Of a DNA stretch of 64,000 bases, positions 1 to 7,704 are shown one piece after another. Position 1 is the stretch's first letter, and each line of letters opens with the position of its first letter. This DNA comes from Sinorhizobium terangae (GTDB taxonomy: Bacteria > Pseudomonadota > Alphaproteobacteria > Rhizobiales > Rhizobiaceae): positions 3,557,001-3,621,000 of the forward strand of contig NZ_CP121659.1 of the NCBI RefSeq assembly GCF_029714365.1, written 5' to 3'. Below the pieces are notes generated by a model. That model made no database searches, had not been told where the DNA came from, and saw nothing but the letters and a program-made list of their open reading frames with translations. A program made the position numbers and the translations under genes.

Positions 1-580
1 GGCCTTCGAAAACGAAATCGCCAAGCGGCTTGCGCTGGCTCGGCTTTTCCCGCTCGCGCAGATCCTCCGGCAGCGTCGACGGATCGGCAAGTTTGCCGAT
101 CGCGACCGCGGCTTCGACCCGATAGTGCTCCGGTACACCGAGTACGCGCATGGCCTTGTCCCGGTCGATCCCCGCCATCGCATGCGCGTAAAAACCGGCA
201 AGGCGCGTCTGCAGCGCAAGCGCGAACCACGCGGCACCGGTATCGAAGGCATGGGTGTAGGCCGGTCGCATCTCGCCGGTCGACGTGAGCCTGTGGGTTT
301 TCGATAGAATGATCACGATCGCCGAGGCTTTTTTCGCCCAGCGCTGGTTGCCTTCATCGAGAATCTCCAGGAGCGACGCAAAGTGTTCGGTGCCGCGGCG
401 GGCATAGACGAAGCGCCAGGGCTGGTTGTTGCTCGCCGAAGGCGCCCAGCGCGCGGCCTCGAAAAGGGCGAGCAGATCCTTTTCGCTGATTTCGTCGCCG
501 GTAAAGGCGCGCGGCGACCAGCGCTCCAGGAAGATCGAGTGGATCGGGTGGTCGGCTCTTCTATGGTTGATTTCTGTCAC
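1..580 (-). CDS. Nitroreductase family protein (3' end cut by window edge)
   Basis: Reading the minus strand from a GTG at 580 gives an open frame to the window edge, starting VTEINHRRADHPIHSIFLER. The stretch WSPRAFTGDEIS followed by ARWAPSASNNQPWRFVYARR is the FMN-binding N-terminal signature of the nitroreductase family. These are flavin enzymes that reduce nitro groups, quinones or similar acceptors with NAD(P)H. A nearby ATG at 590 is in another frame and stops quickly, so GTG is the likely start. The gene is divergent from the decarboxylase at 813, with a mosaic repeat between them. The C-terminus lies outside the window and the substrate cannot be told. Confidence 0.85.
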   Translation of the reverse strand, partial: MTEINHRRADHPIHSIFLERWSPRAFTGDEISEKDLLALFEAARWAPSASNNQPWRFVYARRGTEHFASLLEILDEGNQRWAKKASAIVIILSKTHRLTSTGEMRPAYTHAFDTGAAWFALALQTRLAGFYAHAMAGIDRDKAMRVLGVPEHYRVEAAVAIGKLADPSTLPEDLREREKPSQRKPLGDFVFEG

Positions 581-627
581 GAACGAACATCCTTATTTGC
601 GCGTGAATCCTCTTGGGAGGTCCTACT

Positions 628-730
628 GCATGATTCCTTAAATCGGAATCGATTTAAGGACAAAATCATGCAGCAAATCAAAGTGCTACAGCGACCTTTG
701 CGCGTCCGATTTGACGCGCGGCGCTGTAGC
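628..730. repeat. Intergenic mosaic repeat, family A (copy 1, long form)
   Basis: This copy has two adjacent hairpins. The first pairs TTAAATCG with CGATTTAA and is flanked by TGCATGATT and AATCATGCA. The second pairs GCTACAGCG with CGCTGTAGC around a GCGCGTC...GACGCGC inner stem. The same modules recur at six other intergenic places in this window. It resembles the rhizobial intergenic mosaic elements; the assignment is by appearance. Confidence 0.75.
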
Positions 731-768
731 GTCTCGGCCAGGAGAGCGGATTCGGCGACGCTACAAAA

Positions 769-787
769 GTTCCAGCATCGATGGAAC
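769..787. promoter_or_regulatory. Putative palindromic operator before the decarboxylase
   Basis: GTTCCA, seven bases, then TGGAAC form a perfect 6-bp inverted repeat 25 bases upstream of the ATG at 813, just before the Shine-Dalgarno GGGAGGGA. Spacing and position fit a repressor site. No matching regulator is seen nearby, so this is a weak inference. Confidence 0.3.
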
Positions 788-812
788 CGCAACATGAGTA
801 TGGGAGGGAGCG

Positions 813-2219
813 ATGGACGAAGCAACGTTCAGGCATTGGTCGGCCAAGGCCGCGGATTGGGGTGTGGATTACCGGCAGTCACTTCGGGACCGGCCCGTCC
901 GGGCGCAGACGGCTGCCGGTGAGATAGCGGGCCAAATCGCTCTATCTCCTCCGGAAGCCGGTGAAGCGATGGAGCGGATCTTCGAGGATTTCCAGACAAT
1001 CATCATGCCGGGCATGACCCATTGGCAGCACCCCCGTTTCTTTGCCTATTTCCCTGCCAACGCCGCGCCCGTCTCCGTCATCGCCGAATATCTGGTCACC
1101 GCCGTTGCGGCGCAATGCATGCTCTGGCAGACCTCGCCGGCGGCGACCGAACTGGAGACGAAGATGCTCGACTGGCTGCGGCAGGCGATCGGCCTGCCGG
1201 CGGACTTTTCCGGCGTCATCCAGGATTCCGCGTCCTCCGCCACGCTCGCGGCGGTGCTGGTGATGCGCGAAAAGGCGCTCGACTGGAACGGCAATCGCGC
1301 AGGATTGGCCGGCAATCCCCGTGTCCGCATCTATTCCTCCAACCAGGTCCATACCTCGATTGACCGCGCGATCTGGGTGAGCGGCATAGGGGAAGAGAAT
1401 CTTGTCCGGATACCGACCATCGGCGAGCGTCGAGCGATGGACTGCACCGCTCTTGCCAGTGCAATCAAGGCGGATCGCAAGGCGGGCCATCTCCCGGCAG
1501 GCATTGTCGCCTGCACCGGAGGCACCAGCACTGGCGCCTGTGATGACATTGCCGAAGTCGTCCGCGTCGCCCGCGAGCATGGGCTATACGTCCATGTCGA
1601 CGCCGCCTGGGCAGGTGCTGCCATGATCTGCGAGGAATTCCGTGAGCTCTGGCGGGGCGTCGAGGGCGCCGACTCAGTCGTCTTCAATCCGCACAAATGG
1701 CTCGGCGCCCAGTTCGACTGTTCTGCCCATTTCGTTCGCAACCCCGACGATCTCGTCCGCACGCTGGCAATCCAGCCGGAATATCTGAAGACGCACGGGC
1801 AGGACGGGATCATCAATTACTCCGAATGGTCCGTGCCGCTCGGGCGGCGCTTTCGGGCTCTCAAGCTGTGGTTCCTGCTGCGCTTCCACGGCCTTTCGGG
1901 CTTGAGGGAGATGATCCGCAATCATGTCCGCTGGTCGCGCGAACTTGCCGAGCGGCTGCGGAACGAACCGGGCTTCGAAATCGTTACTGAACCGGTTCTG
2001 TCTCTCTTTTCGTTTCGACATGCCGGCGGCTCCGATGCCGACGCCCATAACCTCGCTCTGGTGAAGGCGATCAACGACGACGGCCGCATCTACCTGACGC
2101 AGACACGTGTCGACCGACGCATCGCCATCCGGTTCCAGGCGGGGCAATTCAGCATGGCCGAGGAGGACGCAGAAACGGCGTTCAGGACCATTGTCGAGCT
2201 CGCGAAAAAAGTTGTATAA
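813..2219 (+). CDS. PLP-dependent group II (aromatic amino acid type) decarboxylase
   Basis: The 468-residue protein belongs to the PLP decarboxylase family that includes aromatic-L-amino-acid, tyrosine, glutamate and diaminobutyrate decarboxylases. The PLP-binding lysine lies in FNPHKWLGAQFDCS near residue 293. The aspartate contacting the pyridine ring lies in YVHVDAAWAGA near residue 267. The early block HWQHPRFFAYFPANAAP is typical of the aromatic L-amino acid decarboxylase branch. An excellent Shine-Dalgarno, GGGAGGGA, precedes the ATG at 813. It sits 33 bases ahead of a succinate-semialdehyde-type dehydrogenase and is probably cotranscribed with it. The amino acid substrate cannot be fixed from sequence. 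Confidence 0.88.
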   Translation: MDEATFRHWSAKAADWGVDYRQSLRDRPVRAQTAAGEIAGQIALSPPEAGEAMERIFEDFQTIIMPGMTHWQHPRFFAYFPANAAPVSVIAEYLVTAVAAQCMLWQTSPAATELETKMLDWLRQAIGLPADFSGVIQDSASSATLAAVLVMREKALDWNGNRAGLAGNPRVRIYSSNQVHTSIDRAIWVSGIGEENLVRIPTIGERRAMDCTALASAIKADRKAGHLPAGIVACTGGTSTGACDDIAEVVRVAREHGLYVHVDAAWAGAAMICEEFRELWRGVEGADSVVFNPHKWLGAQFDCSAHFVRNPDDLVRTLAIQPEYLKTHGQDGIINYSEWSVPLGRRFRALKLWFLLRFHGLSGLREMIRNHVRWSRELAERLRNEPGFEIVTEPVLSLFSFRHAGGSDADAHNLALVKAINDDGRIYLTQTRVDRRIAIRFQAGQFSMAEEDAETAFRTIVELAKKVV

Positions 2220-2252
2220 GTTCTGTAGATTTTATCCGAGGAAGGACGCGCC

Positions 2253-3707
2253 ATGAATTTGAAGGATCCGTCGCTGTTTCGCCAGGCCGCTCTCGTGGGC
2301 GAAAACTGGATCGAAGCCGACCCGAAAAACGCGATCGAGGTGAACAACCCGGCGACGGGCGAGATCATCGGCCGGGTGCCGAAGCTCGGTGCCGCCGAGA
2401 CACGGGCCGCGATCGAGACCGCGGCGCGGGTGCAGAAGGAATGGGCGGCGAAGACCGCCAAGGAGCGCGCGGGCGTTCTGCGCCGCTGGTTCGAACTGAT
2501 GATCGAGAACAAGGACGACCTCGGCCAGATCCTGACCATCGAGCAAGGCAAGCCGCTCGCGGAAGCAACCGGCGAAATCGTCTATGGTGCAAGCTTCATC
2601 GAGTGGTTCGCGGAAGAGGCGCGCCGCGTCTATGGCGACCTCGTGCCCGGACACCAGAAGGACAAGCGCATCCTGGTAATGAAGCAGCCGGTCGGCGTCG
2701 TCGCCGCGATCACGCCCTGGAACTTCCCGAACGCGATGATCACCCGCAAGGCCGGTCCCGCCTTTGCCGCCGGTTGCGCCATGGTGCTGAAGCCAGCCGG
2801 GCAGACGCCGTTCTCGGCGATTGCCATCGCGGTGCTTGCGGAACGCGCCGGCATGCCGAAGGGCCTCTTCTCCGTCATCACCGGCTCGGCCCGCGAGATC
2901 GGCGCCGAGATGACCTCGAACCCGACCGTGCGCAAGCTGACCTTCACCGGATCGACGGAAGTCGGCGCCGAGCTCTATCGCCAGAGCGCGACCACGATCA
3001 AGAAGCTCGGCCTTGAGCTTGGCGGCAACGCGCCCTTCATCGTTTTCGATGACGCCGATCTTGATGCCGCCGTCGAGGGGGCGTTGATTGCCAAGTTCCG
3101 CAACAACGGCCAGACCTGTGTCTGCGCCAACCGCATCTATGTCCAGGATGGCGTCTACGAGGCCTTCTCCGAGAAGCTTGCCGTCGCAGTCGCCAAGCTG
3201 AAGACCGGCAACGGCATGGAGGAAGGCGTCATTCTCGGCCCGCTGATCGACCAGCCGGCGCTCGCCAAGGTCGAGGAGCATGTCGCCGATGCACTTGCCA
3301 AGGGCGCCCGCGTCGTCCACGGCGGCCGACGCCACGCGCTCGGCGGCACGTTCTACGAGGCGACGGTGCTCGCCGATGTCACGCAGTCCATGTCGGTCGC
3401 ACGCGAAGAGACTTTTGGGCCGGTGGCGCCGCTCTTCCGCTTCAAGGACGAAGCCGATGTGATCGCCCAGGCCAACGATACCGAGTTCGGTCTCGCCTCC
3501 TATTTCTACGCCAAGGACCTCGCCCGGGTCTTCCGGGTCGCGGAAGCACTCGAATACGGCATGGTCGGCGTCAATACCGGCCTGATCTCCACGGCGGAGG
3601 CCCCCTTCGGCGGCGTCAAGCTTTCCGGCCTCGGCCGCGAGGGCTCGAAATATGGCATCGAGGAGTTCATGGAGATCAAATACGTCTGCCTCGGCGGCAT
3701 CGCCTGA
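2253..3707 (+). CDS. gabD: NAD(P)-dependent succinate-semialdehyde dehydrogenase family
   Basis: This is a 484-residue aldehyde dehydrogenase, the usual GabD length. The cofactor-binding TFTGSTEVGAEL, the general base region ELGGNAPFIVFDDADLDAA and the catalytic cysteine in NNGQTCVCANRIYV are all present, with EETFGPVAPLFRF near the C-terminus. GabD oxidises succinate semialdehyde to succinate in GABA breakdown. The upstream decarboxylase suggests a decarboxylation and aldehyde oxidation route, but no GABA transaminase is adjacent. Because an aldolase that may release lactaldehyde follows at 3976, a lactaldehyde role is possible. The terminator at 3735 separates the two genes, so succinate semialdehyde is preferred. 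Confidence 0.85.
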   Translation: MNLKDPSLFRQAALVGENWIEADPKNAIEVNNPATGEIIGRVPKLGAAETRAAIETAARVQKEWAAKTAKERAGVLRRWFELMIENKDDLGQILTIEQGKPLAEATGEIVYGASFIEWFAEEARRVYGDLVPGHQKDKRILVMKQPVGVVAAITPWNFPNAMITRKAGPAFAAGCAMVLKPAGQTPFSAIAIAVLAERAGMPKGLFSVITGSAREIGAEMTSNPTVRKLTFTGSTEVGAELYRQSATTIKKLGLELGGNAPFIVFDDADLDAAVEGALIAKFRNNGQTCVCANRIYVQDGVYEAFSEKLAVAVAKLKTGNGMEEGVILGPLIDQPALAKVEEHVADALAKGARVVHGGRRHALGGTFYEATVLADVTQSMSVAREETFGPVAPLFRFKDEADVIAQANDTEFGLASYFYAKDLARVFRVAEALEYGMVGVNTGLISTAEAPFGGVKLSGLGREGSKYGIEEFMEIKYVCLGGIA

Positions 3708-3734
3708 GGTGACGGCGATCTCACTTGTCAATCG

Positions 3735-3765
3735 AACCGGCCGGAAAGTTCTGGCCGGTTTTTTC
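3735..3765 (+). terminator. Rho-independent terminator of gabD
   Basis: AACCGGCC (3735-3742) pairs with GGCCGGTT (3753-3760) around a ten-base loop and runs straight into TTTTTTCTTTT. It lies 28 bases after the gabD stop codon. Confidence 0.9.
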
Positions 3766-3814
3766 TTTTGCGGGTAATAACTTACCGACTCGACATTAAT
3801 GAGAGGAATGCGAA

Positions 3815-3935
3815 CTGCCCCTCACCCCGGCCCTCTCCCCGCGCGCGGGGAGAGGGGTCTTGAGGCGAAGGCGCTGCCGCTTGTCCCTTCTCCCCGCGTG
3901 CGGGGAGAAGGTGGGAGCAGCCGTATGAGGGGCAG
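3815..3935. repeat. Intergenic double-hairpin repeat, family B (copy 1)
   Basis: A 121-bp element bounded by the perfect inverted repeat CTGCCCCTCA / TGAGGGGCAG. Inside are two GC-rich hairpins, CCTCTCCCCGCG...CGCGGGGAGAGG and CTTCTCCCCGCG...CGGGGAGAAG. Similar elements occur at 7541 and 60022. It occupies the leader before the aldolase gene. Confidence 0.8.
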
Positions 3936-3975
3936 ATTGCGGCGAACAGATCCGGAAGTGAGAGGAGAGCGATTG

Positions 3976-4776
3976 ATGCCCGCCCCGAAAAACCCCTTTA
4001 AAGCGGCGATCCGCGAAAACCGGTTCCAGCTTGGCCTGTGGGTGGCGCTGGCGAGCCCCTACGCCGCCGAAGTCGTGGCCGACAGCGGTTACGACTGGCT
4101 TTTGATCGACGGTGAGCACGCGCCGAACGATCTGCCGCTTCTTTCGGCGCAGTTCCGCGCGATCTCCGGGCGCGGCAGCCATCCGATCGTTCGTCTCCCT
4201 GTCGGCGATACGGCGCTTATCAAACAGACGCTCGACACCGGCGTTCAGACGCTGCTTATCCCGATGGTCGATAGCGTCGAAGAGGCGCAGCAATTGGTGC
4301 GCGCCGTTCGCTACCCGCCGCACGGTGTCCGCGGCGTCGGCGCCACGCTTGGCCGCGCCTCGAATTTCGGGCGGATCGGCGACTATCTCACGACCGCCAA
4401 CGACGAGATTTGCCTCCTCTTGCAGATCGAGAGCCGGAAGGGATTGGATGCGATCGATGACATCGCTGCGCTCGATGGCGTCGACGGCCTGTTCATAGGC
4501 CCGTCGGACCTGGCCGCCGACATGGGCCACCTCGGCAAGCCGGGCCATCCGGAGGTGCGTGCGGTGATCGTCGATGCCTTTGCGCGCATCGGCCGTGCCG
4601 GGAAGGCGCGCGGGATCATGACTCTCGACCTCGCCCAGGCGCGCGACTATCGCGATCTCGGCGCCGATTTCATGGCCATCGGCACCGATGTCACGCTCCT
4701 CGTCAGCGCGACGCAACGCTTGCGGCAGGAATTTACAGGCGAGAAGCAGACCTCAAGGCCGGAATCCGGCTACTGA
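3976..4776 (+). CDS. HpcH/HpaI-family 2-keto-3-deoxy sugar acid aldolase
   Basis: The 266-residue protein is a class II pyruvate aldolase of the HpcH/HpaI family (relatives RhmA/YfaU, GarL, HpaI). The metal and acid-base region is GYDWLLIDGEHAPND. The metal ligands lie in CLLLQIESRKG and GLFIGPSDLAADMG. These enzymes cleave 2-keto-3-deoxy sugar acids into pyruvate and an aldehyde. The frame is open back to 3799, but that part is the family B repeat; AGAGGAGAG just before the ATG at 3976 fixes the start. It converges on the GntR gene at 4806. With the dehydratase at 6031 it probably handles a deoxy-sugar acid such as 2-keto-3-deoxy-L-fuconate, giving pyruvate and lactaldehyde; this is inferred from context. 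Confidence 0.85.
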   Translation: MPAPKNPFKAAIRENRFQLGLWVALASPYAAEVVADSGYDWLLIDGEHAPNDLPLLSAQFRAISGRGSHPIVRLPVGDTALIKQTLDTGVQTLLIPMVDSVEEAQQLVRAVRYPPHGVRGVGATLGRASNFGRIGDYLTTANDEICLLLQIESRKGLDAIDDIAALDGVDGLFIGPSDLAADMGHLGKPGHPEVRAVIVDAFARIGRAGKARGIMTLDLAQARDYRDLGADFMAIGTDVTLLVSATQRLRQEFTGEKQTSRPESGY

Positions 4777-4805
4777 GCGGTCTAATCGGGAGAGTTCATA
4801 GCCGG

Positions 4806-5684
4806 CTACGGAATCGACTGCAGCAAGGTCTCCCGCGCCGATTTCAGATGCCGCCGGCAAGCCTGGTCCACCTGCTTTGGATCGCGCGACCGGAGTGCGG
4901 CGATATAGGCGAGATGCTCTTCAAGCGCGCGCGCATTGCGTTCCCGGGAGTTGGCCTTGTTCCACTGATAGTGATAGTGGAAGACGATCGCGATGATGTC
5001 GTAGAAATCGATGATGAAGCGGTTGCTTGACGATTTATGCACCAGCAGGTGGAAGCGCTCGTCAAGCTCGGAAAATTCCTTGTAGCGGTTGTCGATGTCG
5101 GCAAGGATCTCGCGGTGCACGGCCTCGATCTTTTTCAGCTCGTCCCAGGCGGGATGGTCCTTCGGCAGGCCGACGAAACTCGCCGCGGAGCGGAGCTCGA
5201 ACATTTCGCGCACTTCCGTCAGCTCAAGCGCGAATTCTCGGGTAAAACCTTTCAGCACCCAATGGCTGTTCGGTCGCTTCTCGATCAGGCCGAAGCGGCT
5301 GAAGCGGATCAGGAATTCGCGTACGCTCGTCGTGCCGGTACCGATCTCGCGCGCGAGTTCAAGCTCGTTGATCTGCATGCCGGGCTCGGCACCGCCGGCC
5401 AGAATCCGGCGCATGAAACTGCGCTCGATGATTTCTGCAAGTGAGCTGGTCTCTTCCGTCGGAAAATAATCCGATGGTTCGGGGCGGCGCAGCACGATTT
5501 TCCGGCGCTTGTCCCAGATGATCAGCCTGAGCTCCTCGCAGCGGGTGAGAATGGCGCGAACGGTCGTGCGGCTCACCCCGAGCACCTGTCCGAGTTCGGG
5601 CTCGGACGGCAGCGTGGAGGTCTCCGCCAAGAGCTTCAGGCAGCGATTGAAGGCATCCTTGAAAACGGTGTTCTGCTTCGCCAT
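4806..5684 (-). CDS. GntR-family (FCD) regulator with two winged-helix segments
   Basis: The 292-residue protein is longer than ordinary FadR-type GntR regulators (about 230-250). Residues about 18-67 contain a GntR winged helix, with LPSEPELGQVLGVSRTTVRA and the wing DKRRKIVLRRP. Residues about 90-150 contain a second one, with MQINELELAREIGTGTTSVR then RFGLIEKRPNSHWVLKGF. An FCD effector domain follows, with HLLVHKSSSNRFIIDFY and a C-terminal HLKSAR helix. It is divergent from the UxaA-type dehydratase and is most likely the local regulator of the sugar island. Candidate operators are at 5960 and 8900. Whether both winged helices bind DNA is unknown. Confidence 0.88.
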   Translation of the reverse strand: MAKQNTVFKDAFNRCLKLLAETSTLPSEPELGQVLGVSRTTVRAILTRCEELRLIIWDKRRKIVLRRPEPSDYFPTEETSSLAEIIERSFMRRILAGGAEPGMQINELELAREIGTGTTSVREFLIRFSRFGLIEKRPNSHWVLKGFTREFALELTEVREMFELRSAASFVGLPKDHPAWDELKKIEAVHREILADIDNRYKEFSELDERFHLLVHKSSSNRFIIDFYDIIAIVFHYHYQWNKANSRERNARALEEHLAYIAALRSRDPKQVDQACRRHLKSARETLLQSIP

Positions 5685-5770
5685 GGAAGGTCCGGCTGGT
5701 CCTCTGTTGCTGCGGGCGTCGGCCCGGAATTCGTTGCTGCTCCATCGCGCAGTGCCTATTGCCAGGCAGG

Positions 5771-5840
5771 CGCTGTAGCACTTTGAATTTGCCCTGTTAT
5801 CCCTTCATCGGTAACCGTCCGAAGGAATCACGCTGTAGCG
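5771..5840. repeat. Intergenic mosaic repeat, family A (copy 2, degenerate)
   Basis: GCTGTAGCACTTTGAATT is the family A right-end signature, also seen at 14620, 40238 and 52845. It is followed by GGAATCACGCTGTAGCGCGG, a second partial module. Confidence 0.55.
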
Positions 5841-5959
5841 CGGCAGCGCTGATTTGTCTTGGCCGTCGCGGGGTATTTCGACACTGGTCGCTCCAATTTC
5901 CGCGCGCCCGCTTCGACCGTCGACGCCTTTTTCGATCATAATACCTGTTGACGTGTTTC

Positions 5960-5981
5960 TGTCTATTGTGGATAAAAGACA
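5960..5981. promoter_or_regulatory. Candidate GntR operator upstream of the dehydratase
   Basis: An imperfect 22-bp palindrome, TGTCTATT followed by GTGG and ATAAAAGACA, ends 49 bases before the dehydratase start. A site matching at 16 of 22 positions is present at 8900-8921 before the binding-protein gene. Two matching palindromes at the two promoter regions of one catabolic island point to a shared regulator, most simply the GntR protein at 4806. That link is inference. Confidence 0.5.
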
Positions 5982-6030
5982 AATTGCTTGTGCGACCATT
6001 CGCACATGAAACGAAATCAGGAGTGCCGCT

Positions 6031-7536
6031 TTGTCCGCCCCGTCTTCAATCCTTCTCTCGCCGGAGGACAATGTCGCCGTAGCAACCTTTCCGATCGAGG
6101 CAGGGCAGCCGCTTCCGGGCGGCGCCACGGCCAAAGTACGGATCGAGCCCGGCCACAAGGTCGCGGTGCAGGCGATTGGAAGCGGAGAGCCGGTGATCAA
6201 ATACGCCCAGGCGATCGGCCGCGCGACCAGCGACATCGGCGCCGGGGACCACGTGCATTCGCACAATCTCGCCTTCGACCAGGACCGTCTTGCGATCGGC
6301 GCCGCAGTTGCGCCCGAATCCGCGAGCGCCGCCGACAAGGCGCGGACCTTCCTTGGCTATCGCCGGGCCGACGGACGGGCGGCCACCCGCAACTATATCG
6401 GCATCGTCGCCAGCGTGAACTGTTCCACCACGGTCTGTCGCGCCATCGCCGACGAGGCCAACCGGCGAATTCTGCCACGATATGAGGGCATCGATGGCTT
6501 CGTACCGATCGTGCACGACCAGGGCTGCGGCATGTCGTCCACCGGCGATGGGATGAAGAACCTGCACCGGACGCTTGCCGGCTATGCCCGCCACGTCAAT
6601 TTCGGCGGCGTGCTGATGGTCGGGCTCGGTTGCGAAGTCAACCAGTTGACGCTTTACGGCCAGAGCGGCTCCGGCGCGGAAAAACGCCACTTCAACATCC
6701 AAGAGGCGGGCGGGTCCCGCCGCTCGGTCGAGCGCGCGCTGGGCGTGCTCGATGAAATCGCCCAGGAAGTCGCAACGGCGCGGCGCGTGCCAATACCGGT
6801 CAGCGAGATCATCGTCGGTCTGCAATGCGGCGGCTCCGACGGGCTTTCGGGGGTCACGGCGAATCCCGCACTCGGTGCCGCGGTCGACATTCTCGCCGGT
6901 GCCGGCGGCACCGCGATCCTCTCGGAAACCTCGGAGATATACGGGGCCGAACATCTGTTGCGCAGCCGCGCGGTCAACGAAGACGTCGCGGCAAAGCTCG
7001 ATGGCCTGATTTCCTGGTGGGAAAACTACGTTGCGCTGCACGGCGCCTCGCTCGACAACAATCCGTCGCCGGGCAACAAGCGCGGCGGCCTTACGACGAT
7101 CCTCGAAAAGTCGCTCGGTGCAGTCGCGAAGGGCGGACGGTCACCGTTGACGGCTGTCTACAATTACGCCGAACGCGTAACCGAGCATGGGCTCGTGTTC
7201 ATGGATACGCCGGGCTACGACCCGGTTTCGGCAACCGGCCAGGTCGCCGGTGGCGCCAACGTCATCGCGTTTACCACCGGGCGCGGCAGCTGCTTCGGCT
7301 GTCGCCCCGCGCCATCGATCAAGCTCACCAGCAACACGCCGCTTTATCGCGCCATGGAGGAAGACATGGACATCGATTGCGGTGTGATCGCTTCGGGAGA
7401 GGCGACCATCGCAGGGCTTGGCCGTGAAATCTTCGACCTGATCATCGATACCGCTTCCGGTCGCAAGACCAAGAGCGAACTGTTCGGGTACGGCGACAAT
7501 GAATTCGTTCCCTGGCATCTGGGGGCTACGCTTTAG
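6031..7536 (+). CDS. UxaA/altronate dehydratase-family sugar acid dehydratase
   Basis: The 501-residue protein is a full-length UxaA-type dehydratase. It has an N-terminal SAF-like segment (about residues 20-75, with GHKVAVQAIGSGEPVIKYAQ) and a large catalytic part with VPIVHDQGCGMSS, LQCGGSDGLSGVTANPA and GRGSCFGCRPAPSIKL. These enzymes are iron-dependent and convert aldonates such as D-altronate to 2-keto-3-deoxy acids. The start is a TTG at 6031 with AGGAG eight bases upstream; the ATG at 6006 is out of frame. Here it probably acts on an aldonate made by the neighbouring dehydrogenase and lactonase, L-fuconate being the best guess. D-altronate itself is less likely because no uronate isomerase or reductase is nearby. 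Confidence 0.88.
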   Translation: MSAPSSILLSPEDNVAVATFPIEAGQPLPGGATAKVRIEPGHKVAVQAIGSGEPVIKYAQAIGRATSDIGAGDHVHSHNLAFDQDRLAIGAAVAPESASAADKARTFLGYRRADGRAATRNYIGIVASVNCSTTVCRAIADEANRRILPRYEGIDGFVPIVHDQGCGMSSTGDGMKNLHRTLAGYARHVNFGGVLMVGLGCEVNQLTLYGQSGSGAEKRHFNIQEAGGSRRSVERALGVLDEIAQEVATARRVPIPVSEIIVGLQCGGSDGLSGVTANPALGAAVDILAGAGGTAILSETSEIYGAEHLLRSRAVNEDVAAKLDGLISWWENYVALHGASLDNNPSPGNKRGGLTTILEKSLGAVAKGGRSPLTAVYNYAERVTEHGLVFMDTPGYDPVSATGQVAGGANVIAFTTGRGSCFGCRPAPSIKLTSNTPLYRAMEEDMDIDCGVIASGEATIAGLGREIFDLIIDTASGRKTKSELFGYGDNEFVPWHLGATL

Positions 7537-7540
7537 AGGG

Positions 7541-7656
7541 ACAGACCCTCATCCGCCTGCCGGCACCTTCTTCCCGCATGCAGGGAGAAGGGACGATGCC
7601 GCAGCCGCTAAAGTCCCCTCTCCCCGCAAGCGGGGAGAGGGCCAAGGTGAGGGGCA
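7541..7656. repeat. Intergenic double-hairpin repeat, family B (copy 2)
   Basis: Bounded by GACCCTCAT and GTGAGGGGC, with inner hairpins CTTCTTCCCGCATGCAGGGAGAAG (written here as two arms around ATGC) and CCTCTCCCCGC / GCGGGGAGAGG. It fills almost the whole gap between the dehydratase and the aldo/keto reductase, so it may shape the mRNA between them. Confidence 0.78.
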
Positions 7657-7704
7657 AACCCCTCTGAGTTTAGAAACGCGCATCCTTGGAGGAGGAAACA
7701 AGGA

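Larger units (their letters stand above)
5685..6030. other. Divergent intergenic region between gntR and the dehydratase gene
   Basis: This 346-bp region holds no gene. It contains a degenerate family A repeat (5771-5840), an AT-rich stretch around 5930-5990 and the palindromic operator candidate at 5960-5981. Promoters for both flanking genes must lie here. No sigma-70 boxes were clear enough to call. Confidence 0.6.

Noticed and set aside
383..922. Plus-strand open frame across the nitroreductase start and the repeat
   Set aside because: It runs through a minus-strand nitroreductase, a palindromic repeat and the decarboxylase start; no motif and no ribosome binding site.
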